DNA from: Tulasnella sp. 424
Lineage: Eukaryota > Basidiomycota > Agaricomycetes > Cantharellales > Tulasnellaceae
NCBI GenBank assembly: GCA_019633425.1
Contig: WSUB01000011.1
Coordinates: 186,001 to 250,000, forward strand
Length of the DNA stretch: 64,000 bases
Direction: 5' to 3'
Shown: piece by piece, positions 46,230 through 55,844 of the stretch
Position numbering within the stretch: position 1 is the first letter of the stretch
Layout: every line of letters begins with the position of its first letter
Position numbers and translations under genes: made by a program
The notes under the pieces: model-generated
What the model saw: the letters and a program-made list of their open reading frames with translations, nothing else
The model's database searches: none
Told to the model about the DNA's origin: nothing

Positions 46230-47479
46230 GGCGAGTCCTCTAATCTTGTCCCAAGGCAGTCCAGGGACAACCCTTCTTGTCCTTGGACATTGTTGCTCGT
46301 CATCGACTGCCTGTTTTGGGGCGCCACTGGAACAACAGCACATCAAGGTACGTCACACGATGTCGACGGCACAATGACAAGTAATAAAGCGACGTCATAG
46401 GAAATGTCCAGATGTAAACATTTACCTGAGCTAAAAAAAAAAGCTACCCAAGAGTTAAGTCCAAGAGAGAGGGCGAAATGTATATGACGTGCAACCAAAG
46501 TTAATCCCCCATTCCTCGATTACATAGCTCGCTACACCTCCATTTAGATGTTACGTAGCTTCGAAGCAATTAATATTGCTTGACCGTCCACGGAGGCCAT
46601 GCCCGAGGTTGGAAGCGACTATAGTTTGTTGTTGGCGTCACGTGTTTCTGTATACTGCCAAGACGCCGGCAACCTCAGAACTCTGCCAGGCACGTTCAGC
46701 CATCCCATTCACCAACAACATTCTCAATCCGGCTCTGCACCCCAACAAATAACTACCGGTTCATGTCGGGTACTAGGAGTAGCATCTCATTCCTTCGCCG
46801 AGCCCACAAGGAGAGAGGTGTACAAGCGAAAACTCGAGTGAGCACGGAGAGGATGCATGACGCGAGTGACGTTGGGCTGGGGAAGTAGTGAAGCTGGAGA
46901 CAACGTCAGAGGCAAAATGTTTCCTTCGGGTGTTCGGCTTTGGTGGTGCCATCCTCCCCTCACAGCAATAAAAGGACCATATCCAATGTTTCGCACTTGA
47001 ATGCGTTTTGAGGATTTTGGGGTCCTTTTGCTGCGTCCTACCCAAGCAACGTAGTTCCCACCCCTTCTGCCGAGGGTCGTGATCGGGGCCCAGCGCTACC
47101 TTCTAAGTTGGAGACTGATCATAGAATCCTGTCTCTCTTCTAAAATACCCAAGCTCACTCTTGCACCACTCAAGCAATTTCTCCTATATATCGCGAATTT
47201 TTTATTTCCTATCTTGTGTGGTGAATGAGATTAAATAATTGTCGGAGCATGAGGAAGGTGAGTAAGTAGGATCCATTGTCGGCCTTTGGAACCGGGTCCA
47301 ACGGACGGGTGCTACCATCTCTCTTGCCATACTAAAACCCTTACGAGGCCTGCCAACTCCACATACTTGGGCGGCCTTCTCTTGTCATTGATACTCTCAT
47401 TAGATATACCCGAGGTTCTGTTTCTTTCTATGTCTGCGAAGAGCGGGAAGGATGGAGATATTGTGGTTATGGGAAGGCT
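46230..47479. other. Gene-poor interval
   Basis: About 1.25 kb with only short, motif-free frames on both strands. I see no gene, RNA or transposon. A weak TAAAATACC near 47140 is not tied to any frame. Confidence 0.4.
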
Positions 47480-47803
47480 CTCAAATTTCTCTCAGCGCCG
47501 AAATACGCAAAACCGCGGATAATGCCTCGGTTATCTTCTTCATATTTTCTGGAAAAGCGGTGTTCTCTAAGCTTACGTCGGTGTTGGTTGATTGTCACCG
47601 TCGATGTCCGCTCCTAAGCTTAAACACACGATGTTCTGCTTACATACCTCATGCACACGTACAACTTCTGCATGATGTTTTTGGCGTCTACAAAGTTCAC
47701 TGAACCCTGAGTGATTTAGAACGAATTGATCTCATGAAGACATCCTCCCGGATCGCGTTGTGATCCCGTCATCGTCACAAGCGCCGTCGCGGTCGTAACA
47801 CCA
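47480..47803 (+). repeat. 3'-flank repeat, copy B (no gene attached)
   Basis: Diverged copy of the sequence that follows the two membrane-protein genes (49320-49628 and 50985-51308). Shared anchors are GCCTCG-TT--CTTCTTC, TTGATTGTCACCGTCG, GCTCCT and the closing GTCGTAACA. Here no gene precedes it. Confidence 0.65.
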
Positions 47804-47879
47804 CAAAAGGAGACAGCCAGGCATTCAGTACGCTCCTCCTGGACCAGCTAAAAGTGGTTAACCCACCATTACGTACTCG

Positions 47880-48429
47880 GTGCGATAATGTCAAGTTTGC
47901 TGGAGAGGAACTTGAACGATTTGGGACAATCACAAGATTCAAGTCCTAGACGTGACGATATGCCGAGGCCTCGGCTTCTTGGCGAGCTTTTCCCTCTCTC
48001 AACAATCGGTGCCGAAAGGTGCAAATCATGAGGGTGCCTCATGTAATCGGGCAAGAGCCTCGCATCGCATTATCGCGCAGCCCTTTCCCTTGTTCGTGGG
48101 GGCTTGAACACGAGGGGGGCGGAATGCTGAGTGCTGTGATGTCTTGGCGTCGCGCGGACGTATGTGATCAAATCAAAGCTAGACGGCCAAGCACACTTCT
48201 GTATTTATGGTTTTACTGAACACCGCATACCGGGGCCAAGGGGTGAGGGGGCTCTGAATCACTGCCTTCCCTCAGCAAGTACTAATGTCGCTCCAATCCA
48301 CCTTCCACCCTCCTTCTCATCTCCCCCCATAACTGCGACATCTCTCCCCGTCGTTCCACGAGCCACAAATATCCTAAAACTCCAGTGCAGTAACTGGGAG
48401 TATCAAGAACAAAAAAAAGCAAACTAACC
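47880..48429 (+). repeat. 5'-flank repeat, copy C
   Basis: Upstream region of the truncated membrane-protein gene. Its left part resembles copy A (43670-44190); its right part (from about 48250) resembles 49650-49810 before the full-length gene. It also serves as the promoter and leader. Confidence 0.65.
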
Positions 48430-49240
48430 ATGTGGAGCCACCGGGCGTTCTATCTTGGGTTGTCGGTGTTGTCGATATTGAGTAGTGTTGTCGCCGACAA
48501 GACGATCGTTGTTGATGTGCAAGACCAAAGCATACAGTAAGTTTCTTTCTTCGGTCTTAGTGATGTGATCTGGAGTGAATCTTGACTTCTGAGCCCTGTT
48601 CGTTGATTGGAATGGATCGTTTAGGTACATCACAGGAACCAACGCGGACAACGGCGCGACTTGGACTCCTGTAGGGCCTTCGCCGGACAGTTGTGATACT
48701 CCTCAGGTGCTGACTTCAAGGGTGGGAGATTATATGAGCTTCACGTTTACGGTAAGTCAACCTCAAGGCGACCGTCCCGGGATCCGAGTCCCGCCCCACG
48801 TCGATTCCCCGTGGTCGACCACGAAAGAGCGGTTTGCGCGTATCGGCGGGGGTTGATCCATCTTCGTTCCACCTATCGTGACTTTCGCTGAATAACGCGC
48901 GTTTTTCGCCACATACCAGGGTACAGGGATTTGGATCGTCGGCACTGAGGGCGTCAAAAGAGGTATCATCAACATCGCTATAGACGGGTTAAACATTACA
49001 AACGTCAACCGAACCAGTTCAGTCTTAAAATGCGATCAAGTTATATTCAAAAACTCGAGCATGACTTTACAACAGCATACGATCGTCGCTACGCTAGTTG
49101 GAAGAGAGACGAATCTCCAGACTGGGCTATTGGATGGTGTTTTGTCAATCCAACAAATCAGGTGAGGGCGCCTTCAAATGCAGACAGGGATTATAACGTT
49201 TAAACAAATTACATATTATAATAGGTATACCATCCCCTAA
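48430..49240 (+). CDS. Secreted protein, truncated paralog of the 49811 membrane protein
   Basis: No named family; the domain looks like the galactose-binding-like beta-sandwich common in single-pass basidiomycete membrane proteins. ATG 48430 starts a signal peptide (MWSHRAFYLGLSVLSILSSV, cleavage likely after VVA). Exons: 48430-48536, 48625 to about 48751, and about 48920-49164, with the last beginning at 49225. The ectodomain includes SPDSCDTPQVLTSRVGDYMS, GTGIWIVGTEGVKRGIINI, DGLNITNVNRTS and VGRETNLQTGLLDG. Two Cys match the paralog. The fourth exon reads YTIP and then TAA (49238-49240), with a second nonsense codon two codons later; the paralog continues into a membrane helix. Predicted product is about 163 residues, soluble and secreted, or the gene is a pseudogene. 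Confidence 0.68.
48811..48822. promoter_or_regulatory. Intronic palindrome GTGGTCGACCAC, copy 1
   Basis: Perfect 12-bp palindrome in the long (about 168 bp) second intron of the truncated gene. It is kept in the same intron of the paralog at 50198-50209. Confidence 0.6.
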
Positions 49241-49319
49241 GCCTGAAGTGCAAAATGTTCAGTGCACGTTCCGCCTATCATCGCTGCAATAACTGAGTTG
49301 TGGCCTCACCGTTCTCGAA

Positions 49320-49628
49320 ATTCCTCTCTTTGATGCCGAAATATGCGGAACCGCCGACAGTGTTTTAGTTAATTTCTTCTGCTTTACTGAAAAATGCTAT
49401 TCTCTGAACTCATGTGGATGTCGCTTGATTGTTACCGCCGGTATCTGCTCGAAATCCTGAACACCATGGGTGCCAACTATCGGATATACTGCGTGCCTTA
49501 TACGCAAAACACCTGTAGATTTTTTTTCAGCGTCCACAAAGTGTGCTACACCCTGAAAAATTTAGAGCGAAACGACATGCAACCGAATCACAATGTAATC
49601 GCGTTATCTTCAGGGTCGTAACATCAGG
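49320..49628 (+). repeat. 3'-flank repeat, copy C
   Basis: Follows the truncated gene directly; matches 47480-47803 and 50985-51308 at a diverged level. It ends at GGGTCGTAACATC. Confidence 0.65.
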
Positions 49629-49810
49629 GCTGAGGAAGTGTTGGGGCACTGCCTTCTCACAAGAAGTGCCAGTGGAGGTGCTCCCATGCACTACTATCCT
49701 TCATCCTTCCAATCCCACGACATCCCCCCTCGCCCTTTACAGACCAAAAGAAGACATAAGGTCGAATAGAGAAATTGAGAGTGTCAAGAACAAACAAAGG
49801 TCATCCAAAT
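49629..49810 (+). repeat. 5'-flank repeat, copy D
   Basis: Short upstream region of the full-length gene, similar to 48250-48429 (GCACTGCCTTCTCACAAG, GAGTGTCAAGAACAAACAAA). Probable promoter and leader. Confidence 0.65.
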
Positions 49811-50869
49811 ATGTGGAATCGGCGGGTTTTCTATCTGGGTTTGTTGGCTCTGGCGATATTGGGTGGTGTTGTCGCGGACACGACGATCGTTGTTGATGGA
49901 GTAGACCCAAGCATAGGGTAAGTTCTCTCCTCGGACTTAGAAATGCAATCTGGAGTGAATCTTGATATCTGCGCTGCGTTCCTTGATTGGGATGAATCGT
50001 TTAGATACTACTCCCCAGGATCCAGCGGGGACAAGGGCACGAGTTGGGTTGCTATACAACCTTCATCGGACGGTTGTAATACTCCTCAGTGGATTACTTC
50101 AAGGCTGGGAGATTATATGGCTTTCATGTTTACGGTAAGTCGACCTCAAAGGGACCTTTCGGGGATCTCGCCGCACGTCGCCCACCGCTCTCTCGCAGTG
50201 GTCGACCACGAGAGAGGGGTCTGAACGAATCGAGAGACAGCGCGGAATGATCCATCTTTGTTCCAACTATTGTGTTTAATGTCGAATAACGGGCATTTCT
50301 TCCACACCCCAGGGCACCGGGACTTCCATCGTGGGCACATTGGGCACCAAAGGAGGCATCATTAACTTCACTTTAGACGGGTTAAACATAACAAATTTCG
50401 ACCGAGCAAATCCGCAATTGATATGCGATGCAGTTCTATTCCAAAAATCGGGCCTGAATCTCGCGCAACATAGGGTCGTCGCCACGCTGGTTGGAAGGGA
50501 GACGAACCTCCAGACTGGACAACTGGATGGTACCTTGTCGATCCAAAGCGTGAAGTGAGACGCCTTCAGGTTCAGACAGGGATTATGGCGTCTAAACCAA
50601 TTACCCCCCTAAATAATAGGTATACTATTCCCGGAAGTAAAACAAGTTCAGTGCGCCGTCAAGTTAAGCCTGCCATCGTTGCGATGATAGCAGTCATCTT
50701 TCTCATCGCGGCGGCTGGCTTGGCATATTTCTTCTGGCGTAAACGACACCCAATTCATCGCTATACAGCCGTTCGGGAGAACGACAACGCCGGGGAGGAG
50801 GAACATCCGATGACTGTCCTTCGATCGCGGCACTCGACCACCTCCATCCGATCGCGACATACAATCTAG
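49811..50869 (+). CDS. Single-pass type I membrane protein, full-length tandem copy
   Basis: Function unknown. Four exons, about 242 residues. Signal peptide MWNRRVFYLGLLALAILGGV (cleaved near residue 22). The ectodomain (residues 23-175) has GYYSPGSSGDKGTSWVAIQP, DGCNTPQWITSRLGDYMAFM, GTGTSIVGTLGTKGGIINF, DGLNITNFDRANPQLICDAV and VGRETNLQTGQLDG; the two Cys probably pair. After YTIPGSKTSSVRRQVKP comes a membrane helix (AIVAMIAVIFLIAAAGLAYF, about 178-198), then a basic stop-transfer WRKRHP and a cytoplasmic tail (RYTAVRENDNAGEEEHPMTV) ending in Arg/Ser-rich repeats. Two N-glycosylation sites (NFT, NIT). The fold resembles galactose-binding-like domains of other basidiomycete surface proteins; ligand binding is inference. 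Confidence 0.75.
50188..50216. promoter_or_regulatory. Intronic hairpin around GTGGTCGACCAC, copy 2
   Basis: The palindrome at 50198-50209 is extended by arms CTCTCTCG (50188-50195) and CGAGAGAG (50209-50216), giving an inverted repeat broken by two bases. It lies in the second intron of the full-length gene, matching 48811-48822 in the paralog. Confidence 0.6.
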
Positions 50870-50984
50870 TACCCGCCTCCGAGTGGAAGGACACTTTTTC
50901 ATTCACTCCCGACGACTGCTTTCTTATTTGAATTTCGACGGACTATGGTTCGAACCGCTCGAGGGTGGCGACACCCTCGGGTAG

Positions 50985-51308
50985 TGTCTTCTCCGCTCTG
51001 AACTATTCTCTCAGTACGGAACGATGCGAACCACGGACAGTGCCTCGTTTGGCTTCTTCCGACTTCCTGGAGAAATCCCGCTCTCTTAGCATATTTTTGT
51101 TGCTTTATTGTCACCGTCGGTCTCAGCTCCTTATAGACATAGGACGTGCCGGATGTTGTATATACCTTATAACCAAAACATTTACATAATACCTTTTTAA
51201 AGGTCTACAAAGGCCCCGCACCCTGAGGGACCTAGGACGACACGATTTGAAAACATGCAACCCAATCACATTATCGTCGTGCCATCGTCATAGTCGTAAT
51301 ATTACAAG
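50985..51308 (+). repeat. 3'-flank repeat, copy D
   Basis: Third copy of the downstream flank, following the full-length membrane-protein gene and ending 26 bp before the LOG paralog 2 stop codon. Confidence 0.65.
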
Positions 51309-51333
51309 AGGTGGGCGTACACATGAGGATCAT

Positions 51334-52392
51334 TTAAGTAGATCCCCATTTGCCCTTTTCGTCCCAAGTGAACAAACTAGTCTCGGGTCCGCTCCATAAG
51401 TCGATCGCATCCACGGCCGCTTTGCCCCAGTCAAAATCTATGGCTGCGACACCTGGCGGTGGGTCGATGAACGTCACAAGACGCCGTCCGTTCTCTTGGA
51501 TGAAGGCTTCTTTGATTGCTCCGTCTATGAGAGTACGGAGAGGCTCGTAAAATCCGTTAACGTTGAGGATAATTACCGCTGTGATGTCGAGAATGCAAAA
51601 ACCTCGATTTAGCGAAACGAGGCGAGGGCGACGGAACTTTTTCTTTTCACGTACGTTTCTGATTAATCCCAATCTGGCTCCACGTAATCGCTTCCAAAAC
51701 CTCCTCGTACGTCCCAAACCCACCCGGAAGCGCAACGAACCCAGCACCAGCTATCCGAGCCATCTGCAGCTTGCGCTCGTGCATGCTGTTCACGACGACG
51801 GTTTGCATGTTCCCGCTGTTGACGATCGAGACGTCTTTCTTTACGGTCCGAGCACCTTGCTGGATCTGTTCGACGGCGGTCTGGGGAGAGGGGCGTTCGA
51901 CCGGACCTCGGCCTTCGCCCCCCGCGAGAACAAGCGAACGCGGGATGATGCCAATGGCTTTGCCGGAATTTTCGATGACGGAATTGCTGACGATGCCCAT
52001 GAGACCGCGGTCTCCGCCTCCGTAGACGATCGTGCGCGAGGAAGAGGCGAGCGCGGAGCCGAGTGCTGTATCAAGTGGAGGGCGAAGTACGCGCGGAGGG
52101 TCAAAAAAAAACTTCGCCCGATGTACGTGTAAAGTCAGAAAAAGGACGTACATTCAGCGGATTTTCGATACTCTGGCGAGATACCCGGCGAGGAACCACA
52201 GTAGACGCATACGGCGCGAGGGTCGGGCGAGATTGAAGTGGCTGGTGGGGGGAGAACGTCGGTGCTGGAGCTGGCGGAGGTCGAGGCTGGCGACAATGAC
52301 GTTGATGGCGAAAGCCCCGGTCTTTGTGGGTGGCTGACGAGCGAGCTGAGTGATCCGGCAACTCCATAAACTCGTGAGCGTAAGTTTTGCAT
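51334..52392 (-). CDS. LOG-family phosphoribohydrolase, paralog 2
   Basis: Second LOG-family enzyme, 8.7 kb from paralog 1 and on the same strand. The start at 52392 gives MQNLRSRVYGVAGSLSSLVS (an upstream in-frame ATG at 52515 is less likely), followed by a Ser/Pro-rich leader. Then RAVCVYCGSSPGISPEYRKS, ALGSALASSSRTIVYGGGDR, GLMGIVSNSVIENSGKAIGI, VVNSMHERKLQMARIAGAGF and the complete signature LPGGFGTYEEVLEAITWSQ. After an intron, VIILNVNGFYEPLRTLIDGA and a C-terminus WTWDEKG-like (FTWDEKGKWGST) close to the paralog's FVWDEKNKWSLT. It keeps the longer insert after GGEGRGPVER that paralog 1 has lost or remodelled. It looks catalytically complete. A TATA-like TATAATA on this strand lies at 52447-52453, about 55 bp upstream of the ATG. 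Confidence 0.9.
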
Positions 52393-52446
52393 GGTTGGAC
52401 TAGTGAGGAAAATGACAGCAGGAGGAAGATTGGACGGGAGGGAAAG

Positions 52447-52453
52447 TATTATA
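52447..52453 (-). promoter_or_regulatory. TATA-like element before LOG paralog 2
   Basis: The minus strand reads TATAATA about 55 bp upstream of the start codon, followed by a C/T-rich leader. Position fits, but the match is weak. Confidence 0.35.
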
Positions 52454-52970
52454 TGGGGGGATGTCTGAACAAACTTTCGAGAAAGGCAGCGAGCTATAAG
52501 CGAACTCTTGGGCACGATTTATATGACTCTATTTTCTCCGGGGGCTTACATACAAACAAAGTTCTCAGACGTCATAATTAACCTGCGACAGGTCTATATA
52601 ATGTGGCTGCATGGCTTAACCGAAGCGTGCCGCCGCCGCTGCCAGCTGAGACTGACGGTAGTCCTGACCGCTGACCGTGGAGTGTGAAGGGTGGCTTTTG
52701 TTTTTTCATAGAGCTGAACGTCTGATATTCACGTTGAGAACTCCACTTCGAGGGAAAGCAACTCGGTGCGGTTTTCATTTAGGAAATTACAGCACCTTCG
52801 CTTCGCGCGGATCTAAGTCTGACTGACAGTGACTGTTAGACGTATCGGACTTGAGCGGCGATTGATGACATAACCCAACGTTGGACCCTGAATCCGCGGA
52901 GAGGAAATTCCAATCTCACCCGACCTGAGACTCGACGCACCTACTTTTCTTTTTTTAAAAACGGCAAGAG
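52454..52970. promoter_or_regulatory. Divergent LOG2/PDX1 intergenic region
   Basis: About 580 bp between start codons in total; no gene seen. A second TATA-like GAGCTATAAGC lies near 52490. Confidence 0.4.
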
Positions 52971-54289
52971 ATGGCATCTCCATTATGTCGAATTGCACTT
53001 GCACCAAGGCAAGCTACTAGAGGTATGCTGGAGCATCTTGGCTTTGTTAAAACACGAAACGCTGACGGTGTTTGTTTCGCGCGTGTGTGCCAAAACTTTG
53101 GGGTGAACGGTCGACAGCTTTGCTACACACCTCCGCTCGTCGACATGCCGTGACTCCATTCAAGATGCCTGCCATGTCGCCGACGATGACGGAGGGTGGG
53201 ATCGCCAAGTGGAAGAAGAAGGAAGGGGAGAGCTTTGAAACTGGGGAGATCCTTTTGGAAATCGTACGTCGGTCACTCTTGCAGATGGCCTTGGAGCTGC
53301 TGGGTCAGCGGGTGCTTGGAGGGAAAGGGGACTGATTTTTGGTTTGGGGTTCGTCTTGGATGGGTGGCGGGGTGTTTAGGAAACGGACAAGGCAACTATG
53401 GACGTCGAAGCCCAGGATGACGGCATCATGGGGAAGATCATTGTAGGTCTTGTTTCTGGAAGTCAGGATTGAAGTAGGACTGACATTCAGGCCAATGACC
53501 TTGCGCGCGTTAGGTTTCAGACGGTGCCAAAGGCGTCCCGGTTGGCAAGGTCATCGCTCTGTTAGCTGAAGAAGGCGACGACATCTCCAACCTCGAAGTA
53601 CCGAAAGAAGATGGCGCTTCGGCTGCACCATCCGAGTCTCAGCAATCTTCCTCGCCACCTCCATCGACGTCCCAACCTTCTTCATCAACGCCCAAGTCGG
53701 AACCCGCTGCTGCTCGTGCTCCCGAACATCAAGGACCCTACCACCCTCATTCCAAGCACCCCATCTTCCCCTCCGTCCTTCGTTTGCTGCAAGAGCACAA
53801 CCTGTCCACCGATGTCGACAGCCTCGGGATCAAAGGAACCGGTATTCGCGGGATGTTGACCAAGGGCGACGTCTTGGCGCACTTGGGATTGGCTAGAGGT
53901 CCGATGGGGACGTTCACGCCTCCCAAACTGGAACAGCTGTTGGGTACAGTTGGGCTTGAGAAGAAGGTCGGTGGTGGTGAAAAGAAGGTCGAGGAGGTTA
54001 AGAAGAGCTGGACGGCGGATGAAGTGAGGAGAGCGATTATGGCTGGGTTGGAGAAGCAGGTTAAGCCAGCCGCTCTCCCAACGCAAGGTTGGTTTTCGCA
54101 ATGTCTGTGGATCCATGAAATACGGAATCGCTGACGATTGCAAAACCTTCTTTCACAGAGCACACCTTTGATTCGATTTTGGGAGACTATATCAAAACGC
54201 CAAAGTCGGCAGCGTCGACGGCGGTCCCCCCAGCCGCGTTGCCCAAGCAGTCTTCATCATCATCGAGTTATCTTGACGGCCTCATTTAG
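52971..54289 (+). CDS. PDX1: Pyruvate dehydrogenase complex E3-binding protein (protein X)
   Basis: Mitochondrial structural subunit that anchors dihydrolipoamide dehydrogenase (E3) to the pyruvate dehydrogenase core. ATG 52971 ([17 protein letters not shown]) begins the presequence, continued after an intron by [16 protein letters not shown]. The lipoyl domain is [40 protein letters not shown] (lipoyl Lys in DKA) and GIMGKI|..[15 protein letters not shown] Pro/Ser linker ([17 protein letters not shown]) leads to the E3-binding domain: [40 protein letters not shown]. The rest ([27 protein letters not shown]) is short, with no acetyltransferase catalytic domain, as in fungal Pdx1. Stop TAG 54287-54289. 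Introns after LEI, GKI and PTQ. Confidence 0.9.
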
Positions 54290-54942
54290 ACTTTTTTAGA
54301 CCATTCCTTGCTTAATCTTTACTTTTCGACCGTTGATATCTCCGCACGGAGAACGTTGGCGTGATTGGGACTTAATCTTTACTTTGGTGCCACAGTATAG
54401 AGTTGGCAGGATTGGGAATCTAGCGGCGCCCCGACTGTCCAGTTCGCTCCCTCGCGCCCAGCTTTTACAGTCCTGGTTTGAGAATTGTAATCCCTCGGGG
54501 CAAGGTTTTTGTGGAGTTGGTGAAACTGGGAGTTGAGTTTGAGAACGACTGTCGACGTCTGGGGTCCCACTCCTAGGTGTGGGAGGGGGATGCGTAATGA
54601 AAGCGCCCATGCCCACTTCCGGATCCCGCCGTCACGTCGTGTCTGGCGAGGCCGGTGTGCGATTCACCTGAGATGAAATAGAGTGTGCTGAGCGGGAAGT
54701 GCGGTTGATTCCTGAAAGAGAGGCGGAAGCATTCTTCACAGAAAACAAAGGTCCCAGGCCGACGGTGCCGAACAAGCTATGTTTGACATCGAACTGTTGG
54801 TGGGCCGTGTGAGCGTGTCCCTCCCAAACATTTCGTCGACGACACTCCCCTCCCTCTCTTTTTTTCTTTTCCACCACCACCTCGCTCTCAACTCAAAGTA
54901 CCCCCGCGGACGACACACGTAAACACACCGACGACTGGGACG

Positions 54943-54950
54943 TATATAAA
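54943..54950 (+). promoter_or_regulatory. TATA box (orphan or distal TBP promoter)
   Basis: TATATAAA, followed within 40 bp by a CT-rich tract typical of a transcription start. No open frame follows closely. Confidence 0.45.
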
Positions 54951-55681
54951 CGCACCCAAGACAACATTTACATGTCTCTGTCCTCTCTCTTTTGATCCCA
55001 TCCCATCATTCATTACCTACGCTCGTACGTTCAGCCTAGCGGGGCGTAGTGTGGGAGGCGCGGGATGACGTGTCAGAACCACACAGCGACCCGTCATTAA
55101 CGTCACACCGCACGAACGGGGATCGAACAAGAGACCCCTCCTTCCTTCCAGAACGTTCTCTGACACGCTTCACCCCCCTCAAGCGTCGGTAGCTGTGTCT
55201 TCGCGACTTTCCCCTTGCACAATCGATGGGGGATGAGAGAAAAAGAAGCCAAGGCCTGCGCGTGTTATCTTGTCGTCAAGAGGATCAATTTATCTTGCGG
55301 GAGGGTCTTGTATCGATCGAACTGATGGGGGCTCAGGGGTGTCGCTAAAGGTGACTCAATCGTAATATCAAAAGAAGGGAGGCTTTAGGGTGGGGCTGCG
55401 CGGTCACCACCCGGGAAGTTTCGGCTAACCGGCCCCCGGCGCGCCAAAGTCAAAGTTTTTTCTTCTTCTTCCTTTTTTCACACCACACGCGACAACGACC
55501 ACCACACTCGCCACGACATCATCCACAACGCTCAAGAGTCTTAGTTAGTTGGTAGTAGCATCGAGTGTAGTGTAGTTAGCGGTGAATGCCAAAATGCGGT
55601 GTCGGATCTTACCGGCCCCGGTTGGGACAAAGGGGTTTGTTTATGTGGTGTCCGGGGTCCGCGGGTTTAGAGCCGAAGGGG

Positions 55682-55689
55682 TATATAAG
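55682..55689 (+). promoter_or_regulatory. TATA box of the TBP gene
   Basis: TATATAAG, 156 bp upstream of the TBP ATG, with a C-rich and then A/C-rich leader between them. Confidence 0.6.
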
Positions 55690-55844
55690 CCCGGCCGTGT
55701 AGACATCGTTTTCAAAACCCCCCTCTGAATTCCCCCCTGCGATTTGCCATCCTAACAAACAAACAACGCACCCGCTGTCATCCACCGTCGACGACAACAA
55801 CACACTCAACCAAAAGTAATACCAACACTCGCTCTCCCCACATC

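Larger units (their letters stand above)
54290..55844. promoter_or_regulatory. Long region upstream of TBP with two TATA boxes
   Basis: 1.55 kb without a supported coding region. It holds TATATAAA at 54943-54950 followed by a C/T-rich, leader-like tract, and TATATAAG at 55682-55689 about 160 bp before the TBP start. An untranslated RNA or a long leader starting at the first box is possible but not shown. Confidence 0.5.

Noticed and set aside
51563..52132. 189-codon plus-strand frame opposite LOG paralog 2
   Set aside because: It is antisense to well-conserved LOG exons, including the PGGFGTYEE block, and its own translation is Arg-rich without motifs.
55105..55145. tRNA-like T-arm (TGTTCGATCCC on the minus strand)
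   Set aside because: No matching acceptor stem, anticodon arm or A-box could be found at the right distances.
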